Positions 40,221 through 52,765 are shown, counted from the stretch's first letter. The stretch is DNA of 64,000 nucleotides from Burkholderia guangdongensis (GCF_013403875.1 NZ_JACBNX010000001.1:186001-250000), one strand, 5' to 3'. The notes: generated by a model from the letters alone, not told the origin. Program-made: numbers and translations.

Positions 40221-41144
40221 ATGACCGATCCCGACCCTTCCCCGCACGTTCCCGTCGATCCCGCGTCGCTCGATGCGCTTCATGCGTTCGTCGAGCGTCA
40301 TCCCCGCCTGTTCGTGCTGACGGGCGCGGGGATCAGCACGGATTCCGGCATCCCCGGCTACCGCGACCGCAACGGCCAGTGGATGCGCACCGCGCCGATC
40401 CAGCTGCAGGAATTCCTCGGCTCGGACGCCGCGCGGCGCCGCTACTGGGCGCGCAGCATGATCGGCTGGCCCGTCGTCGGCCGCGCGAGCCCGAACCGCT
40501 CGCACGCGGCGCTCGCGCGGCTCGGCGCGGCCGGCCGGATCGAGCGGCTCGTCACGCAGAACGTCGACGGGCTGCATCAGCGCGCGGGCAGCGCCGACGT
40601 GATCGAGCTGCACGGCGGCATCGGCGGCGTGACCTGCCTCGACTGCGGCGCGCAACATGCGCGCGCGGCCATCCAGACCCAGCTCGAAGCGGAGAATCCC
40701 GATCTGCTCGACGCGCGGGCCGAGCCTGCCGCCGACGGCGACGCGCATCTCGAATGGCACGCGCTCGACACGTTCCGCGTGCCTGCGTGCCCCGCATGCG
40801 GCGGCCTGCTGAAGCCGTCCGTCGTGTTCTTCGGCGAGAACGTGCCGCGCGAGCGCGTGGCCGCGGCCGCGGCCGCGCTCGATGCGGCCGATGCGGTGCT
40901 GGTCGTCGGCTCGTCGCTGATGGTCTATTCGGGCTATCGCTTCTGCGTGTGGGCGCAGGCGCAGAGCAAGCCGGTCGCGGCGCTGAATCTCGGCCATACG
41001 CGCGCCGATCCGATCCTGACGCTGAAGGTCGAGGCGCCGTGCGGGCCGGCGCTCGACGCGCTGAATGCGCGTCTCGGTCTGGCCGATGCGCTGAATTCGC
41101 GTCCCGGCCCGGCTGACGCGAATACCGAACGGTCTTCGACATGA
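40221..41144 (+). CDS. Sirtuin-type NAD-dependent protein deacylase
   Basis: 307 residues. NAD-binding GAGISTDSGIPGYRDR (residues 35-50), TQNVDGLHQRAG, catalytic His131 in IELHGGIG, and the zinc Cys pairs Cys139/Cys142 (CLDC) and Cys190/Cys193 (CPAC). Class assignment (SIR2 family, SirTM-like or class II) is uncertain. The start at 40221 follows an open frame that lacks homology upstream. The stop overlaps the next gene (ATGA at 41141-41144), so the two are translationally coupled. Confidence 0.88.
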   Translation: MTDPDPSPHVPVDPASLDALHAFVERHPRLFVLTGAGISTDSGIPGYRDRNGQWMRTAPIQLQEFLGSDAARRRYWARSMIGWPVVGRASPNRSHAALARLGAAGRIERLVTQNVDGLHQRAGSADVIELHGGIGGVTCLDCGAQHARAAIQTQLEAENPDLLDARAEPAADGDAHLEWHALDTFRVPACPACGGLLKPSVVFFGENVPRERVAAAAAALDAADAVLVVGSSLMVYSGYRFCVWAQAQSKPVAALNLGHTRADPILTLKVEAPCGPALDALNARLGLADALNSRPGPADANTERSST

Positions 41145-41782
41145 GCGGCGATCGTTCTCCCGCCGATCCGTCGCAGCGGCTCAGCGCGCCCGCGGCCGAA
41201 CGCAATCGCGGGCCGATTCTCGACGTGCTGCGCCGCGTGCTGCCCGCGCGTGGCGCCGTGCTCGAGATCGCGAGCGGCACCGGCCAGCACGTCGTGCATT
41301 TCGCGCAGGCGCTGCCCGCGCTGGATTGGCAGCCGAGCGACCCCGACACGCACGCGCGGCGCTCGATCGCCGCGTGGATCGCGCACACGGGGCTGCCGAA
41401 CGTGCGCGAGCCGCTCGCGTTCGACGTGCGCGACGCGTCGTGGCCGCTCGCGGCAGTCGACGCGATCGTCTGCATCAACATGATCCACATCGCGCCGTGG
41501 GCGGCGGCCGACGCGCTGTTCGCGGGCGCGTCGCGCGCGTTGCGGCCGGGCGGCGTGCTCGTGCTGTATGGTCCGTATCGCCGCGGCGGCCGGCATACCG
41601 CGCCGTCGAACGAAGCGTTCGATGCGCAGCTCAGAAGCCGCGATCCGTCGTGGGGCGTGCGCGATCTCGAGACGGTCGTCGCGCTCGGTCTCGATCGCGG
41701 GCTCGACTGCGTCGAGGTGGTCGAGATGCCGGCGAACAATCTGACCGTCGTGTTCCGGCGGCTGCCGTCGGCGGAGCAGTGA
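41141..41782 (+). CDS. DUF938-type SAM-dependent methyltransferase
   Basis: 213 residues. The SAM-binding motif I ([20 protein letters not shown]) and the [34 protein letters not shown] block are distinctive of the DUF938 group, a class-I methyltransferase family of unknown substrate found widely in proteobacteria. It starts within the end of the sirtuin gene and is followed 94 bp later by gnd. Confidence 0.85.
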   Translation: MSGDRSPADPSQRLSAPAAERNRGPILDVLRRVLPARGAVLEIASGTGQHVVHFAQALPALDWQPSDPDTHARRSIAAWIAHTGLPNVREPLAFDVRDASWPLAAVDAIVCINMIHIAPWAAADALFAGASRALRPGGVLVLYGPYRRGGRHTAPSNEAFDAQLRSRDPSWGVRDLETVVALGLDRGLDCVEVVEMPANNLTVVFRRLPSAEQ

Positions 41783-41876
41783 CGCCGCGACGCCGTCGCG
41801 CGGTTTCCCTTATCCTTTCGGCTATGCGCGCGGCCCGTTCGGCGCGCGCCCCTGTTTATTTCCGGAGAATCGAACA

Positions 41877-43289
41877 ATGGGCAAGCAAGCCATCGGCGTG
41901 GTCGGGCTCGCGGTCATGGGCCGCAATCTCGCGCTCAACATCGAGAGCCGCGGCTATGCGGTGTCGGTGTACAACCGCAGCCGCGAGAAGACGGACGAAC
42001 TGATCGCCGAATTTCCCGACCGCAAGCTGGTGCCGACCTATACGCTCGAGGCATTCGTCGCGTCGCTGGAAACGCCGCGCCGCATCCTGATGATGGTGAA
42101 GGCGGGCGACGCGACCGACGCGACGATTGCGTCGCTGAAGCCGCTGCTCGAGAAGGGCGACGTGCTGATCGACGGCGGCAACACGCACTTCACCGACACC
42201 GTGCGCCGCAACCAGGAGCTCGCGCAATCGGGCCTGCACTTCATCGGCACCGGCGTGTCGGGCGGCGAGGAGGGCGCGCTGCACGGCCCGTCGATCATGC
42301 CCGGCGGCCAGCGCGCCGCCTACGATCTCGTCGAGCCGATCCTGAAGCAGATCGCCGCGAAGGCGCCGTCGGACGGCGAGCCCTGCGTCGCGTACATGGG
42401 CCCGGACGGCGCCGGCCATTACGTGAAGATGGTCCACAACGGGATCGAATACGGCGACATGCAATTGATCGCCGAAAGCTATGCGGTGCTGAAGCAGGTC
42501 GCGGGGCTGTCGAACGAAGCGCTCGGCCGTGTGTACACCGAATGGAACCAGGGCGAGCTCGACAGCTATCTGATCGAGATCACGTCGAAGATCTTCGGCA
42601 AGAAGGACGACGCGACGGGCGAGCATCTGGTCGACGTGATCCTCGATCGCGCCGCGCAGAAGGGCACCGGCAAGTGGACGAGCCAGAACGCGCTCGATCT
42701 CGGCGTGCCGCTGCCGCTGATCACGGAATCGGTGTTCGCGCGCGTGCTGTCGTCGCTGAAGACCGAGCGCGTCGCGGCGAGCAAGGTGCTGTCCGGGCCG
42801 GCTGCCCTGCCGCCGGACGGCGATCGCGCCGCGTTCGTCGAGGCGGTGCGCCGCGCGCTGTATCTGAGCAAGGTGATCTCGTACGCACAGGGTTTCGCGC
42901 AACTGCGCACCGCGTCGCACGAATACGGCTGGCACCTCGACCTCGGGACGATCGCGCGCATCTTCCGCGCGGGCTGCATCATCCGCGCGCGCTTCCTGCA
43001 GAAGATCACGGACGCGTACGCGAAGGATCCGGCGCTGGCGAACCTGCTGCTCGACCCGTACTTCCAGGACATCGCCGCGAACTATCAGGCGTCGCTGCGC
43101 GACGTCGTGGTCGCCGCGGTGAGGGCCGGAGTGCCGGTGCCGGCGTTCGCGTCGGCGATCGCGTATTTCGACAGCTACCGGTCCGAGCGCCTGCCCGCGA
43201 ATCTCGTGCAGGCGCAGCGGGACTTCTTCGGTGCGCATACGTTCGAGCGCACCGACCAGCCGGGCAGCTTCCACGCGAACTGGTCGTGA
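41877..43289 (+). CDS. gnd: 6-Phosphogluconate dehydrogenase, decarboxylating
   Basis: 470 residues, the full-length GndA type. N-terminal Rossmann motif [20 protein letters not shown] with NRSREKT (NADP preference), substrate signature [20 protein letters not shown], catalytic Lys/Asn in [15 protein letters not shown], and the C-terminal helical tail [15 protein letters not shown]. It produces ribulose 5-phosphate, CO2 and NADPH in the pentose phosphate pathway. GGAGAA lies before the start. Confidence 0.94.
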   Translation: MGKQAIGVVGLAVMGRNLALNIESRGYAVSVYNRSREKTDELIAEFPDRKLVPTYTLEAFVASLETPRRILMMVKAGDATDATIASLKPLLEKGDVLIDGGNTHFTDTVRRNQELAQSGLHFIGTGVSGGEEGALHGPSIMPGGQRAAYDLVEPILKQIAAKAPSDGEPCVAYMGPDGAGHYVKMVHNGIEYGDMQLIAESYAVLKQVAGLSNEALGRVYTEWNQGELDSYLIEITSKIFGKKDDATGEHLVDVILDRAAQKGTGKWTSQNALDLGVPLPLITESVFARVLSSLKTERVAASKVLSGPAALPPDGDRAAFVEAVRRALYLSKVISYAQGFAQLRTASHEYGWHLDLGTIARIFRAGCIIRARFLQKITDAYAKDPALANLLLDPYFQDIAANYQASLRDVVVAAVRAGVPVPAFASAIAYFDSYRSERLPANLVQAQRDFFGAHTFERTDQPGSFHANWS

Positions 43290-43490
43290 CCGGCGGCGCG
43301 CGGCGGGCATTGTTGCGAAATGCTATTCGACGAGTAGGGTTTTGATCGGCTGACCCGGAAATTGTTGGATTCGGCGAAATAGTGTTTTCGCTGATTCATG
43401 GTTTTCCCTAGGTGATCGACTGACTACACTTCAGTCACTCGCCGCACGCAATCAGGTGTGTGGCGAAGCAAAAAATCACGGAGGTCAATC

Positions 43491-43817
43491 ATGAAATCGC
43501 TGATCGCAACGCTTGCTGTCGCTACCGTTCTCGCCGCTCCGGTGGTGTCGTTCGCCCAACAGAACGGCCCGGTCACGCGCGCCCAGGTGAAGGCCGAACT
43601 GTCGACCCTCGAACAGGCCGGCTACAACCCGCTCGCGAACCGCATGTACTATCCGGACAACATCCAGGCAGCCGAGGCGCGCGTGCATCCGCAGCAGAAC
43701 GTCGCCGCGGCCGACACGAGCGGTTACGGCACCGAGCCGCTCGCCAAGCGCGAAGCCGGCGGTCCGGCTCCCAATCGCCGCATCGCCGATGGCGCACCGA
43801 TCTATCGGGGGCGTTGA
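43491..43817 (+). CDS. DUF4148-type small secreted protein
   Basis: 108 residues: signal peptide (KSLIATLAVATVLAAPVVSFA) followed by VTRAQVKAELSTLEQAGYNP, the DUF4148 hallmark common in Burkholderia, and a Tyr/Pro-rich tail. GGAGG precedes the ATG. Function unknown; many paralogues occur in each genome. The 200 bp upstream contain an AT-richer promoter-like patch with a TGACT/AGTCA inverted repeat near 43421-43437. Confidence 0.85.
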   Translation: MKSLIATLAVATVLAAPVVSFAQQNGPVTRAQVKAELSTLEQAGYNPLANRMYYPDNIQAAEARVHPQQNVAAADTSGYGTEPLAKREAGGPAPNRRIADGAPIYRGR

Positions 43818-43855
43818 TCGCCGCGCCGGGGCGTCCCGGTTTTCGCAGTCCCCGC

Positions 43856-43894
43856 AGCCCGCCGTTCCGCGATCCGGAACGGCGGGCTGTTTTG
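43856..43894. terminator. Strong hairpin terminator between convergent genes
   Basis: AGCCCGCCGTTCCG pairs with CGGAACGGCGGGCT (14 bp) around a 5-base loop, followed by GTTTTG. It ends the DUF4148 gene, and can also act for the minus-strand gene ending at 43909. Confidence 0.85.
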
Positions 43895-43908
43895 CTGGGT
43901 GACGCGCG

Positions 43909-44229
43909 TCAGTGCAGCGGGCGCTTGCCGTCGCCGATGTCCCGGAACAGCGCGTCGCGCGGCTCGAGCGCGGTCAGCCAGGCCTCGTCGTAGCCGCTGA
44001 GCGCGTCCAGCGCGCCGCGCAGGCGTTCGAGCGCCTCGACCGGCAGCTCGACGCTTTGCCGGGTGCCGCCCGACAAATGCGTGACGCTCGCGAGCTGCAC
44101 GAGCGCGTCGGCGGCTTCCGCGACGTCGGCGGAGAACAGCAGATGGGTGTTCAGCAGTTCGGCCAGCCCGCTGGAGCCGCCGAAATCCTCGACGTTGAGC
44201 TGGACGGAAATAAAGGTCGCATTGTTCAT
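43909..44229 (-). CDS. Conserved-looking small protein of unknown function
   Basis: 106 residues, acidic, no signal peptide or membrane segment. A run of amphipathic helices (GLAELLNTHLLFSADVAEAADALVQLASVTHL, then ALERLRGALDALSGYDEAWLTAL) follows a short N-terminal strand (ATFISVQLNVEDFGG). GGAGACAG in front of the ATG is a good ribosome binding site. I do not recognise the family. Codon usage fits the neighbours, so it is probably a real gene. Confidence 0.65.
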   Translation of the reverse strand: MNNATFISVQLNVEDFGGSSGLAELLNTHLLFSADVAEAADALVQLASVTHLSGGTRQSVELPVEALERLRGALDALSGYDEAWLTALEPRDALFRDIGDGKRPLH

Positions 44230-44594
44230 CGTCTGTCTCCTGGCAATGCTTCCACGAGTATAGGGTCCGTTGCCGTCATGAACGGACCATGCATCGTCGA
44301 TGTTTCGTCATGGACGAACGGCGATACTATCGTGCTTTGGGGGGCGCCGGCGATGTTCGTCGACGGTGTTCCGTCCCGATATGCGTCCCGATATGCGGCT
44401 CGAAGCGGCCGGATGATATCTTCTCACTTTTGCGAGTGCGGCAAAGTCCGACACGCCGGCGTCGACCGGCGCGGACCGCGCTGCGAACACTGACGGCCGC
44501 TTCAGGCGGCCGGACACCGGTTCGCCCGTCGAACCGGACATGACTGCGTCACGCGCTGGGGGGCAGCGCCAAGACGCGATTCCCGGAGGTTTGC
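44230..44594. other. 365-bp divergent intergenic region
   Basis: Separates the minus-strand 106-residue gene from the LytM lipoprotein. It contains a perfect 12-bp tandem duplication (GTCCCGATATGC at 44373-44384 and 44385-44396) and lower GC than surrounding DNA, as expected of promoters for both genes. No open frame with coding character is present. Confidence 0.5.
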
Positions 44595-45326
44595 TTGAGA
44601 ACACCGTTTCCCGTTCATTTTTCCCCGAACCGATGGCTGGCGCGGGCCGCGCTCGCGGCCGGCATCGCCGCGCTGGCCGGCTGCACGGTGACCCCGTGGA
44701 CCGACACCTGGCAGCCGTATCGGGCGCCGGCGCCGAGCCCGTCCGCATCGTCCGGCGTGCTCGCGGGCTACTACCGCGTGAATCCGGGCGACACGCTCGC
44801 GGGCGTCGCCGCCGCGTTCGGCCAGCGGGTTCAGGACGTCGCGAGCTGGAACCACATGGCGCCGACCGACGGGCTGTCGGTCGGCCAGGTGCTGCGCGTC
44901 GCGCCACCGCCCGCGGCGATCCCGCTGACGCCGCAGTCCGCGCCGTCGCTGTCCGAGTCGCTGTCGTGGCCGGCAACCGGCACCGTGACCGCGCCGTTCG
45001 TCCCGGGCAGGACGCGCGGGATCACGATCACCGCGTCCGGCCCCGACCAGACGGTGCGCGCGGCCGCACCCGGCCGGGTCGTCTACGCGGGCACTGGCGT
45101 GAAGGCTTACGGTCCGCTCGTGATCCTGAAGCATGAAAGCGGGCTGATCACCGCGTACGGCCACGCGGGCTCGCTGCTCGTGCACGAGGGCGACGCGGTG
45201 CGCGCCGGGCAGCCGGTCGCGCAAATGGCCGTCGACCCGAGCGGCCGCGCGTCGTTCGAGTTCGAAATCCGGCAGAACGGCAAGCCCGTCGATCCGATGG
45301 GATATCTGCCGAGGAACGGTGGCTGA
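44595..45326 (+). CDS. LysM/LytM-domain lipoprotein, NlpD-like, probably catalytically inactive
   Basis: 243 residues starting at TTG 44595 with GGAGG five bases upstream. Lipobox ALAGC (lipid Cys near residue 30), then LysM (YYRVNPGDTLAGVAAAFGQRVQDVASWNHM) and a C-terminal LytM/M23 domain. The M23 zinc residues are replaced: the first motif reads RGITITA, where HxxxD is expected, and the last reads FEFEIR where HxH (LHFEIR) is expected. Such degenerate LytM proteins (NlpD, EnvC) activate cell-wall amidases during division instead of cutting peptidoglycan. Envelope-located. Confidence 0.84.
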   Translation: MRTPFPVHFSPNRWLARAALAAGIAALAGCTVTPWTDTWQPYRAPAPSPSASSGVLAGYYRVNPGDTLAGVAAAFGQRVQDVASWNHMAPTDGLSVGQVLRVAPPPAAIPLTPQSAPSLSESLSWPATGTVTAPFVPGRTRGITITASGPDQTVRAAAPGRVVYAGTGVKAYGPLVILKHESGLITAYGHAGSLLVHEGDAVRAGQPVAQMAVDPSGRASFEFEIRQNGKPVDPMGYLPRNGG

Positions 45327-45370
45327 ACCGGTCGCCGTTTCGCGTGCATGGCGCGTGCGTTGTGCCGGGC

Positions 45371-45397
45371 GGCGCCCGCGGCTAGCCGGCGGGCGCC
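45371..45397. terminator. Hairpin at convergent gene ends
   Basis: GGCGCCCGC (45371-45379) and GCGGGCGCC (45389-45397) form a 9-bp stem that straddles the stop codon of the minus-strand Pr6Pr gene, between it and the LytM gene. No T run, so the call is tentative. Confidence 0.3.
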
Positions 45398-46017
45398 GTT
45401 GCCGGCCGCCGCTGCAATCGGTTGCCGAGCCAGCGGATCGCGATCATCAGCATGCACGCGCCGATCGCGATCAGCGTGCATTGCAGCGCGACCGGGATGT
45501 AGCCGTGCGGACGCGGATCGACGAACGGGTACGGATACCAGTTTTCCCACGCGCCGCGCACCAGCGTGTACCCGAGATACGTGACCGGGAAGCCGAGCCA
45601 CGATGTCGCGCTCGGCCACGAGATCGGCGTGCGGGGCACCACGTAGAGCCAGTCGGCGAGTACGACGAGCGGCACGATCCGGTGCAGCACCCAGTTGTTG
45701 TACGCGGGCGTGATGTGGAGCAGCGCGTCGCGATGGGCGAGCAGCACCTCGTAGACGATCGCGGTGATCAGCAGATACAGCACCGCCGCGCCGCGCATCG
45801 ATTCGTAGCGTCTCGACACGGGGCGCGCGGCCAGCAGGAGCCCGGCGCACAATATGCCGCCCGCGTACAGGTTGCTCAGTTGCGTGAAGTAGCTGAGGAA
45901 GTTGCCGAGATGAAACGTCGGCATGTCCCAGTCGACGGCGATGCTGTGCAGCGGCGCCGAGAGCGCGAGCAACGCGGCGGTCAGCCGGTAGGACGTGACG
46001 AAAGTGGTTTTGCTCAT
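45382..46017 (-). CDS. Pr6Pr-type integral membrane protein
   Basis: 211 residues from ATG 46017, preceded by GGGGAGGCG. Six hydrophobic segments are spread over the length, with conserved FTQLSNLYAGG, YEVLLAHR and HRIVPLVVLADWLYV, and a WYPYPFVDPRPHGY loop, all typical of the Pr6Pr (FAR-17a/AIG1-like) family. Function unknown in bacteria; the eukaryotic relatives are lipid hydrolases (threonine/His). Neither catalytic assignment nor pathway can be read here. Confidence 0.8.
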   Translation of the reverse strand: MSKTTFVTSYRLTAALLALSAPLHSIAVDWDMPTFHLGNFLSYFTQLSNLYAGGILCAGLLLAARPVSRRYESMRGAAVLYLLITAIVYEVLLAHRDALLHITPAYNNWVLHRIVPLVVLADWLYVVPRTPISWPSATSWLGFPVTYLGYTLVRGAWENWYPYPFVDPRPHGYIPVALQCTLIAIGACMLMIAIRWLGNRLQRRPATAPAG

Positions 46018-46113
46018 CGCGCCTCCCCGACGTCGAAGGCCAAAGCAACATCGTGCCACAACCGCGTGCGGCCGGCGCTTGCGGAAACCCCTCAACACGA
46101 CACGAGATAAAGC

Positions 46114-46650
46114 ATGAAAAACATTCTCGCGAGACGGGCGCGATACAGCACGCCCGCGATTCTTTTCCACTGGGTGATCTTCCTGCTGGTGGCGCTCGCG
46201 TATCTGGCCATCGAGGTCCGGGGCCCGAAGGGCAGCGCGAGCCGCGCGTTCTGGATGAACGCGCACGAATGCGCGGGCGCGCTCGTGCTCGTGCTGTCGG
46301 TGCTTCGCGTCGCGTGGCGCACGGTCAGCCGCGTGCCGGATCCGGTGCCGCAGCCGGCGCTGCTGCGCTGGCTCGCGAAGCTCACGCACGCGGTGCTCTA
46401 CGTGTTCATCGTCGCGCAGCCGCTGCTCGGCATCATGACGATCAACATGGGCGGCCATCCGGTCACGCTCGACTGGGTCGGCTGGTCGTTCACGCTGTTC
46501 GGCCCCGACAAGGCGATGGCGCGGACCGTGAAGGAACTGCACGGGCTGCTCGGCAATACGTTCTACTTCGTGATCGGCCTGCACGCGCTCGGCGCGCTCT
46601 ATCACCACTTCGTCAAGCGCGACGGCCTGCTGCGCCGGATGTCGTTCTGA
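46114..46650 (+). CDS. Cytochrome b561-type membrane protein
   Basis: 178 residues with four membrane segments and paired histidines: ILFHWVIFLLVALAY, HECAGALVLVLSVLRVAWR, LTHAVLYVFIVAQPLLGIM and LHALGALYHHFVKRDGLLRRM. This is the YodB/CybB family, which binds two haems b and passes electrons from quinol to acceptors such as superoxide. Stand-alone gene, ended by the terminator shared with acnA. Confidence 0.88.
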   Translation: MKNILARRARYSTPAILFHWVIFLLVALAYLAIEVRGPKGSASRAFWMNAHECAGALVLVLSVLRVAWRTVSRVPDPVPQPALLRWLAKLTHAVLYVFIVAQPLLGIMTINMGGHPVTLDWVGWSFTLFGPDKAMARTVKELHGLLGNTFYFVIGLHALGALYHHFVKRDGLLRRMSF

Positions 46651-46690
46651 CGCGCGGCCGCCCGCCGCGCGCGAATCGAAGGCGAAAAAA

Positions 46691-46714
46691 AGCCCGGCGC
46701 GTATGCGCCGGGCT
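46691..46714. terminator. Bidirectional terminator between cytochrome b561 and acnA
   Basis: AGCCCGGCGC/GCGCCGGGCT, 10-bp perfect stem with GTAT loop, flanked by a run of seven A on the left (T run for the minus strand) and TTTCC on the right. Works for both converging genes. Confidence 0.88.
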
Positions 46715-46755
46715 TTCCGTGGTCCGCCAGCCGCCTTGCGGCGGCCGGCGGGCGC

Positions 46756-49473
<2,718 letters not shown>

Positions 49474-49523
49474 GATGGTTTTCCCCTGGGTTTAGGCGAG
49501 AAAAGAGTTCATGTAGATGACGG

Positions 49524-50978
49524 CTAGATCACGTACAAGTCGACGTACTCATCGACCGGCATCGCTTCGAGCTTTGCCTGGTCCAGCGACACGTCGAGAA
49601 TCGCTTGTTGCTGCTTTGCCGGAAAGCGGCGGGCGAGGTTGGCCCGGAACTTCTCGATCAGAAGCGGGATGCCGTCGGCGCGGCGTCGCTGGTGGCCGAT
49701 CGGATACTCGACGGCCACTTCGGCAAGCGTCGATCCGTCCGCGAACTCGATCGTGAGCGCATTCGCGATCGACCGCTTGTCCGGATCGTGATAATCCTTC
49801 GTGAATTGCGGGTCTTCCACGCAGACCATCTTCGCGCGCAGCGCGTCGATGCGCGGGTCGCGCGCGACGTCGTCCTCGTAGTCGGCGGCGGTGAGGCGCC
49901 CGAACAGCAGCGGCACCGCGACCATGTACTGGATGCAGTGGTCGCGATCGGCCGGGTTCGCGAGCGGCCCCGACTTGTCGATGATGCGGATCGCCGCCTC
50001 GTGCGTGCGGATCGTGATCCGCGCGATGTCGTCGGTCGAGCGGCCGGCCGCCGCGAGCTGCGCGTGCAGCTGCATCGCGGCTTCGGCGGCGGTTTGCGCG
50101 TGGAATTCGGCCGGGAACGCAATCTTGAACAGCACGTTCTCCATCACGTACGTGCCGTACGGGCGCTGAAAGCGGAACGGTTGTCCTTTGAACAGCACGT
50201 CGTAGAAGCCCCAGGTCTTCGCGCTCAGCACCGACGGGTAGCCCATTTCCCCCGTCTTCGCGATCAGCGCGAGGCGCACCGCGCGCGACGTCGCGTCGCC
50301 GGCGGCCCACGACTTGCGCGAACCCGTGTTCGGCGCGTGCCGGTACGTGCGCAGCGGATGGCCGTCGACGAACGCGAGCGATACCGCGTCGATCAGCTCG
50401 TCGCGCGTGAGCCCGACGAGGCGCCCGACGACCGCGGTCGACGCGACCTTCACGAGCAGCACGTGGTCGAGCCCGACCTGGTTGAAAGAATTCTCGAGCG
50501 CGAGGCAGCCCTGGATCTCGTGGGCCTGGACCATCGCGATCAGCACGTCGCGCATCGCGAGCGGCGGTTTGCCGGCTGCGATCGCGGTGCGGGAAAGCCA
50601 GTCGGCCGTCGCCAGGATGCCGCCGAGATTGTCGGACGGATGGCCCCATTCGGCGGCGAGCCAGGTGTCGTTGAAGTCGAGCCAGCGGATCATCGCGCCG
50701 ATGTCGAACGCGGCCTGAACCGGGTCGAGCTGGAGCGACGTGCCGGGCACCTTCGCGCCGTTCGGCACGACCGTGCCCGGCACGATCGGCCCGAGCAGCT
50801 TCGTGCAGGCGGGATAGGAGAGGGCCTCGAGCCCGCACCCGAGCGTGTCGATCAGGCAGTGACGCGCGGTCTCCAGCGCGAGCGCGCTGTCGATCCCGCC
50901 GGCGTTCAGCACGTAGTCGACGATGTCGACGAGCACCGGATCCGGAGCGGGACGGACGCTGGAGATCGAGGCGGACAT
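49524..50978 (-). CDS. prpD: MmgE/PrpD-family 2-methylcitrate dehydratase
   Basis: 484 residues. MmgE/PrpD features: [73 protein letters not shown]. It dehydrates 2-methylcitrate (propionate oxidation) and often has weak aconitase activity, which fits its place directly before acnA. GGAG lies before ATG 50978. The rest of the prp operon is not here, so its main role in this cluster may be as an accessory aconitase. Confidence 0.9.
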   Translation of the reverse strand: MSASISSVRPAPDPVLVDIVDYVLNAGGIDSALALETARHCLIDTLGCGLEALSYPACTKLLGPIVPGTVVPNGAKVPGTSLQLDPVQAAFDIGAMIRWLDFNDTWLAAEWGHPSDNLGGILATADWLSRTAIAAGKPPLAMRDVLIAMVQAHEIQGCLALENSFNQVGLDHVLLVKVASTAVVGRLVGLTRDELIDAVSLAFVDGHPLRTYRHAPNTGSRKSWAAGDATSRAVRLALIAKTGEMGYPSVLSAKTWGFYDVLFKGQPFRFQRPYGTYVMENVLFKIAFPAEFHAQTAAEAAMQLHAQLAAAGRSTDDIARITIRTHEAAIRIIDKSGPLANPADRDHCIQYMVAVPLLFGRLTAADYEDDVARDPRIDALRAKMVCVEDPQFTKDYHDPDKRSIANALTIEFADGSTLAEVAVEYPIGHQRRRADGIPLLIEKFRANLARRFPAKQQQAILDVSLDQAKLEAMPVDEYVDLYVI

Positions 50979-51000
50979 GAGGCTCCTCGGGCGAACGCGC

Positions 51001-51504
51001 TTAGTTGGTTTTCAGCTCGTTCGACTGCGTCGGCGCCGGCGCGCCTTGCGCCATTTCGGCGGTGTGGCACTCGTCGGCGAGGCGCTCGCCATCCTTGTCG
51101 CTGAACAGCATCGCCTTCGCCGGGATCACGACGAGCTTCATCCCCTGCGCCGGATCGTAGAACACGTCCGCGCCGGTGTTGTTCTGTTCGCGCGGCAGCT
51201 TGTAGTTCTTCTGCGCCCAGTGGACCGTGACGACCTGGTCACGCTTCATGTCGCCGGCGAGCTCGAACGACAGACCTTCCGCGCACGACCAACGGGCGGC
51301 GCCTTCCGGCACCGGATCCACCTTCGCGGCGGCGCGTTCCTGCGCCTTCTTGCTGCGCGGGATCAGGCGGCGCTTCGGTGCCGGGCGCTTGGCGACCTTC
51401 TTGTGAGCGGGCGTGCCGGAGTCTTGGGCGAACGCGGCCGGAGCCGTCACCAGCATCGTGGCGGACAGCGCGCCGATGGCGGTCGCGATCAGCAATTTCT
51501 TCAT
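51001..51504 (-). CDS. Secreted basic protein of unknown function
   Basis: 167 residues. Signal peptide ([25 protein letters not shown]) followed by a Lys/Arg/Pro-rich stretch ([22 protein letters not shown]) and a compact domain with two Cys ([16 protein letters not shown]) that could pair. Conserved position between prpD and the CitE-like gene is suggestive of a burkholderial TCA-cluster gene, but no function can be assigned. Ends 22 bp before the prpD start. Confidence 0.72.
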   Translation of the reverse strand: MKKLLIATAIGALSATMLVTAPAAFAQDSGTPAHKKVAKRPAPKRRLIPRSKKAQERAAAKVDPVPEGAARWSCAEGLSFELAGDMKRDQVVTVHWAQKNYKLPREQNNTGADVFYDPAQGMKLVVIPAKAMLFSDKDGERLADECHTAEMAQGAPAPTQSNELKTN

Positions 51505-51691
51505 GGAGTCAGAACCTTTCGATAGTCAGTTAACAAAGGCCGGCGGTATCCGCTGCCGGCCGGGGTTGAACTGCACGCGCCCCGGAAGCGCGCAGCGGCC
51601 GCTATTTTCTCCTATTTGGCCGCACAAATTTAAGGTTTTCGGGCCCCGTAACATTTGTATTCAATTCGTCGAGCGGGGCGGCGCCGATCGC

Positions 51692-52765
51692 TCATGCCGG
51701 GCCTCCCGCGCCTGAGCTGGCCGCGCCTGGGCCGGTCGCGCGTACGCCGGCCGCGCCTACGCCGGTCGCACCTACGCCGGCCGCGCCGAACAGCGGTTCG
51801 GCGTCGGGCGGCAGCCGCTGCCCGGTCGCCCGCGCACGGCGCAGCACCGACCAGTAGTAGCGGTAGCTCGCGCGGTCGTGCAGCGTGTCGCGGTGGCGCG
51901 TCGGCCCCCAGTCGGCCGCCTGCGCGGCGAGCAGGATCTCGGCGGCGAGCGCGACTTCGTCGGTGCGCGGCGCGAACGCCGCGACGATCGGCCGGACCTG
52001 CGCCGGATGAATGCTCCACATCCGCGTGTACGCGAATTCGTCGCGCGCGCGCTGCGCGTCGCTGGCGACGACGCTCATGTCGCGCACCTCGGTCGTCACG
52101 TTGTGCGACGGCGTCTTGCCGTGCGCGTGGCACGCGGCGGCGATCTCGAGCTTCGCGCGGCGCACGAGCGGATGCTCGAACTGGCCGGGCGAGCGCATCG
52201 CGGCATCGGGAATCGCGCCGTGGTGCGCGGATACGAAATCCATCAGCCCGAAGCTCAGCGTGCCGACCGCCGGCAGCGCGGCGAGCGCGGCCGCTTGCGC
52301 GAGCGCGCCGTGCGTCTCGACGAGCACGTCGGCCGGAATCGGCCGCGCGATGCCGAGCTCGCGGCGCGTGCCTTCGATGAATGCGCACATCTCGGCCGCG
52401 TCGGCCGCGTTCGCGATCTTCGGCAGCGTGATGTAAGCGGGCGCGCGCGCGGCGCGCAGCACGATGCGCACGTCGTCGCGCCAGTGAGGATGGGAAAAGT
52501 CGTGGATCCGGACGCCGACGCGCCCGAAACGGTTCTCGGCGCTGCCGAGGATGTCGGCGACGAGCGCCGCGTGCGCGGCCTCCTGGCCGACGGCGGCGCC
52601 GTCCTCGCAGTCGAGCGTGATGTCGAAGACCGGGCCGAGCTCGGCCTGCAGCGCGAGCGACTTGCGCATCAGCTTCTCGCTGCCCGCGTAATGGTCGCAG
52701 CACGGCAGCATCGGGGGCGGCGCGGCGCCGTCGTACAGCACTTCTGCGGGAGTGAGCGCGGGCAT
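51692..52765 (-). CDS. CitE-like (HpcH/HpaI family) lyase with repeat-rich C-terminus
   Basis: 357 residues from ATG 52765 (upstream frame continues without homology). TIM-barrel landmarks: FDITLDCEDGAAVGQE (acidic metal/substrate ligands), YITLPKIANA, ADVLVETHGALAQ and RMWSIHPAQVRPIVAAFAP, as in CitE and malyl/citramalyl-CoA lyases. It cleaves or makes a C-C bond of a hydroxyacyl-CoA. The last 35 residues are a Gly-Ala-Val/Thr low-complexity tail encoded by imperfect 15-bp repeats. Downstream of mdh in a TCA cluster; substrate not determined (malyl-CoA or citramalyl-CoA are options). Confidence 0.83.
   Translation of the reverse strand: MPALTPAEVLYDGAAPPPMLPCCDHYAGSEKLMRKSLALQAELGPVFDITLDCEDGAAVGQEAAHAALVADILGSAENRFGRVGVRIHDFSHPHWRDDVRIVLRAARAPAYITLPKIANAADAAEMCAFIEGTRRELGIARPIPADVLVETHGALAQAAALAALPAVGTLSFGLMDFVSAHHGAIPDAAMRSPGQFEHPLVRRAKLEIAAACHAHGKTPSHNVTTEVRDMSVVASDAQRARDEFAYTRMWSIHPAQVRPIVAAFAPRTDEVALAAEILLAAQAADWGPTRHRDTLHDRASYRYYWSVLRRARATGQRLPPDAEPLFGAAGVGATGVGAAGVRATGPGAASSGAGGPA
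51715..51790. repeat. Imperfect 15-bp tandem repeats in the CitE-like gene 3' end
   Basis: Units of the form GCCGGTCGCGCCTAC recur about four to five times, encoding the minus-strand Gly-Val-Gly-Ala-like tail. In-frame slippage would change only the tail length. Confidence 0.7.
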
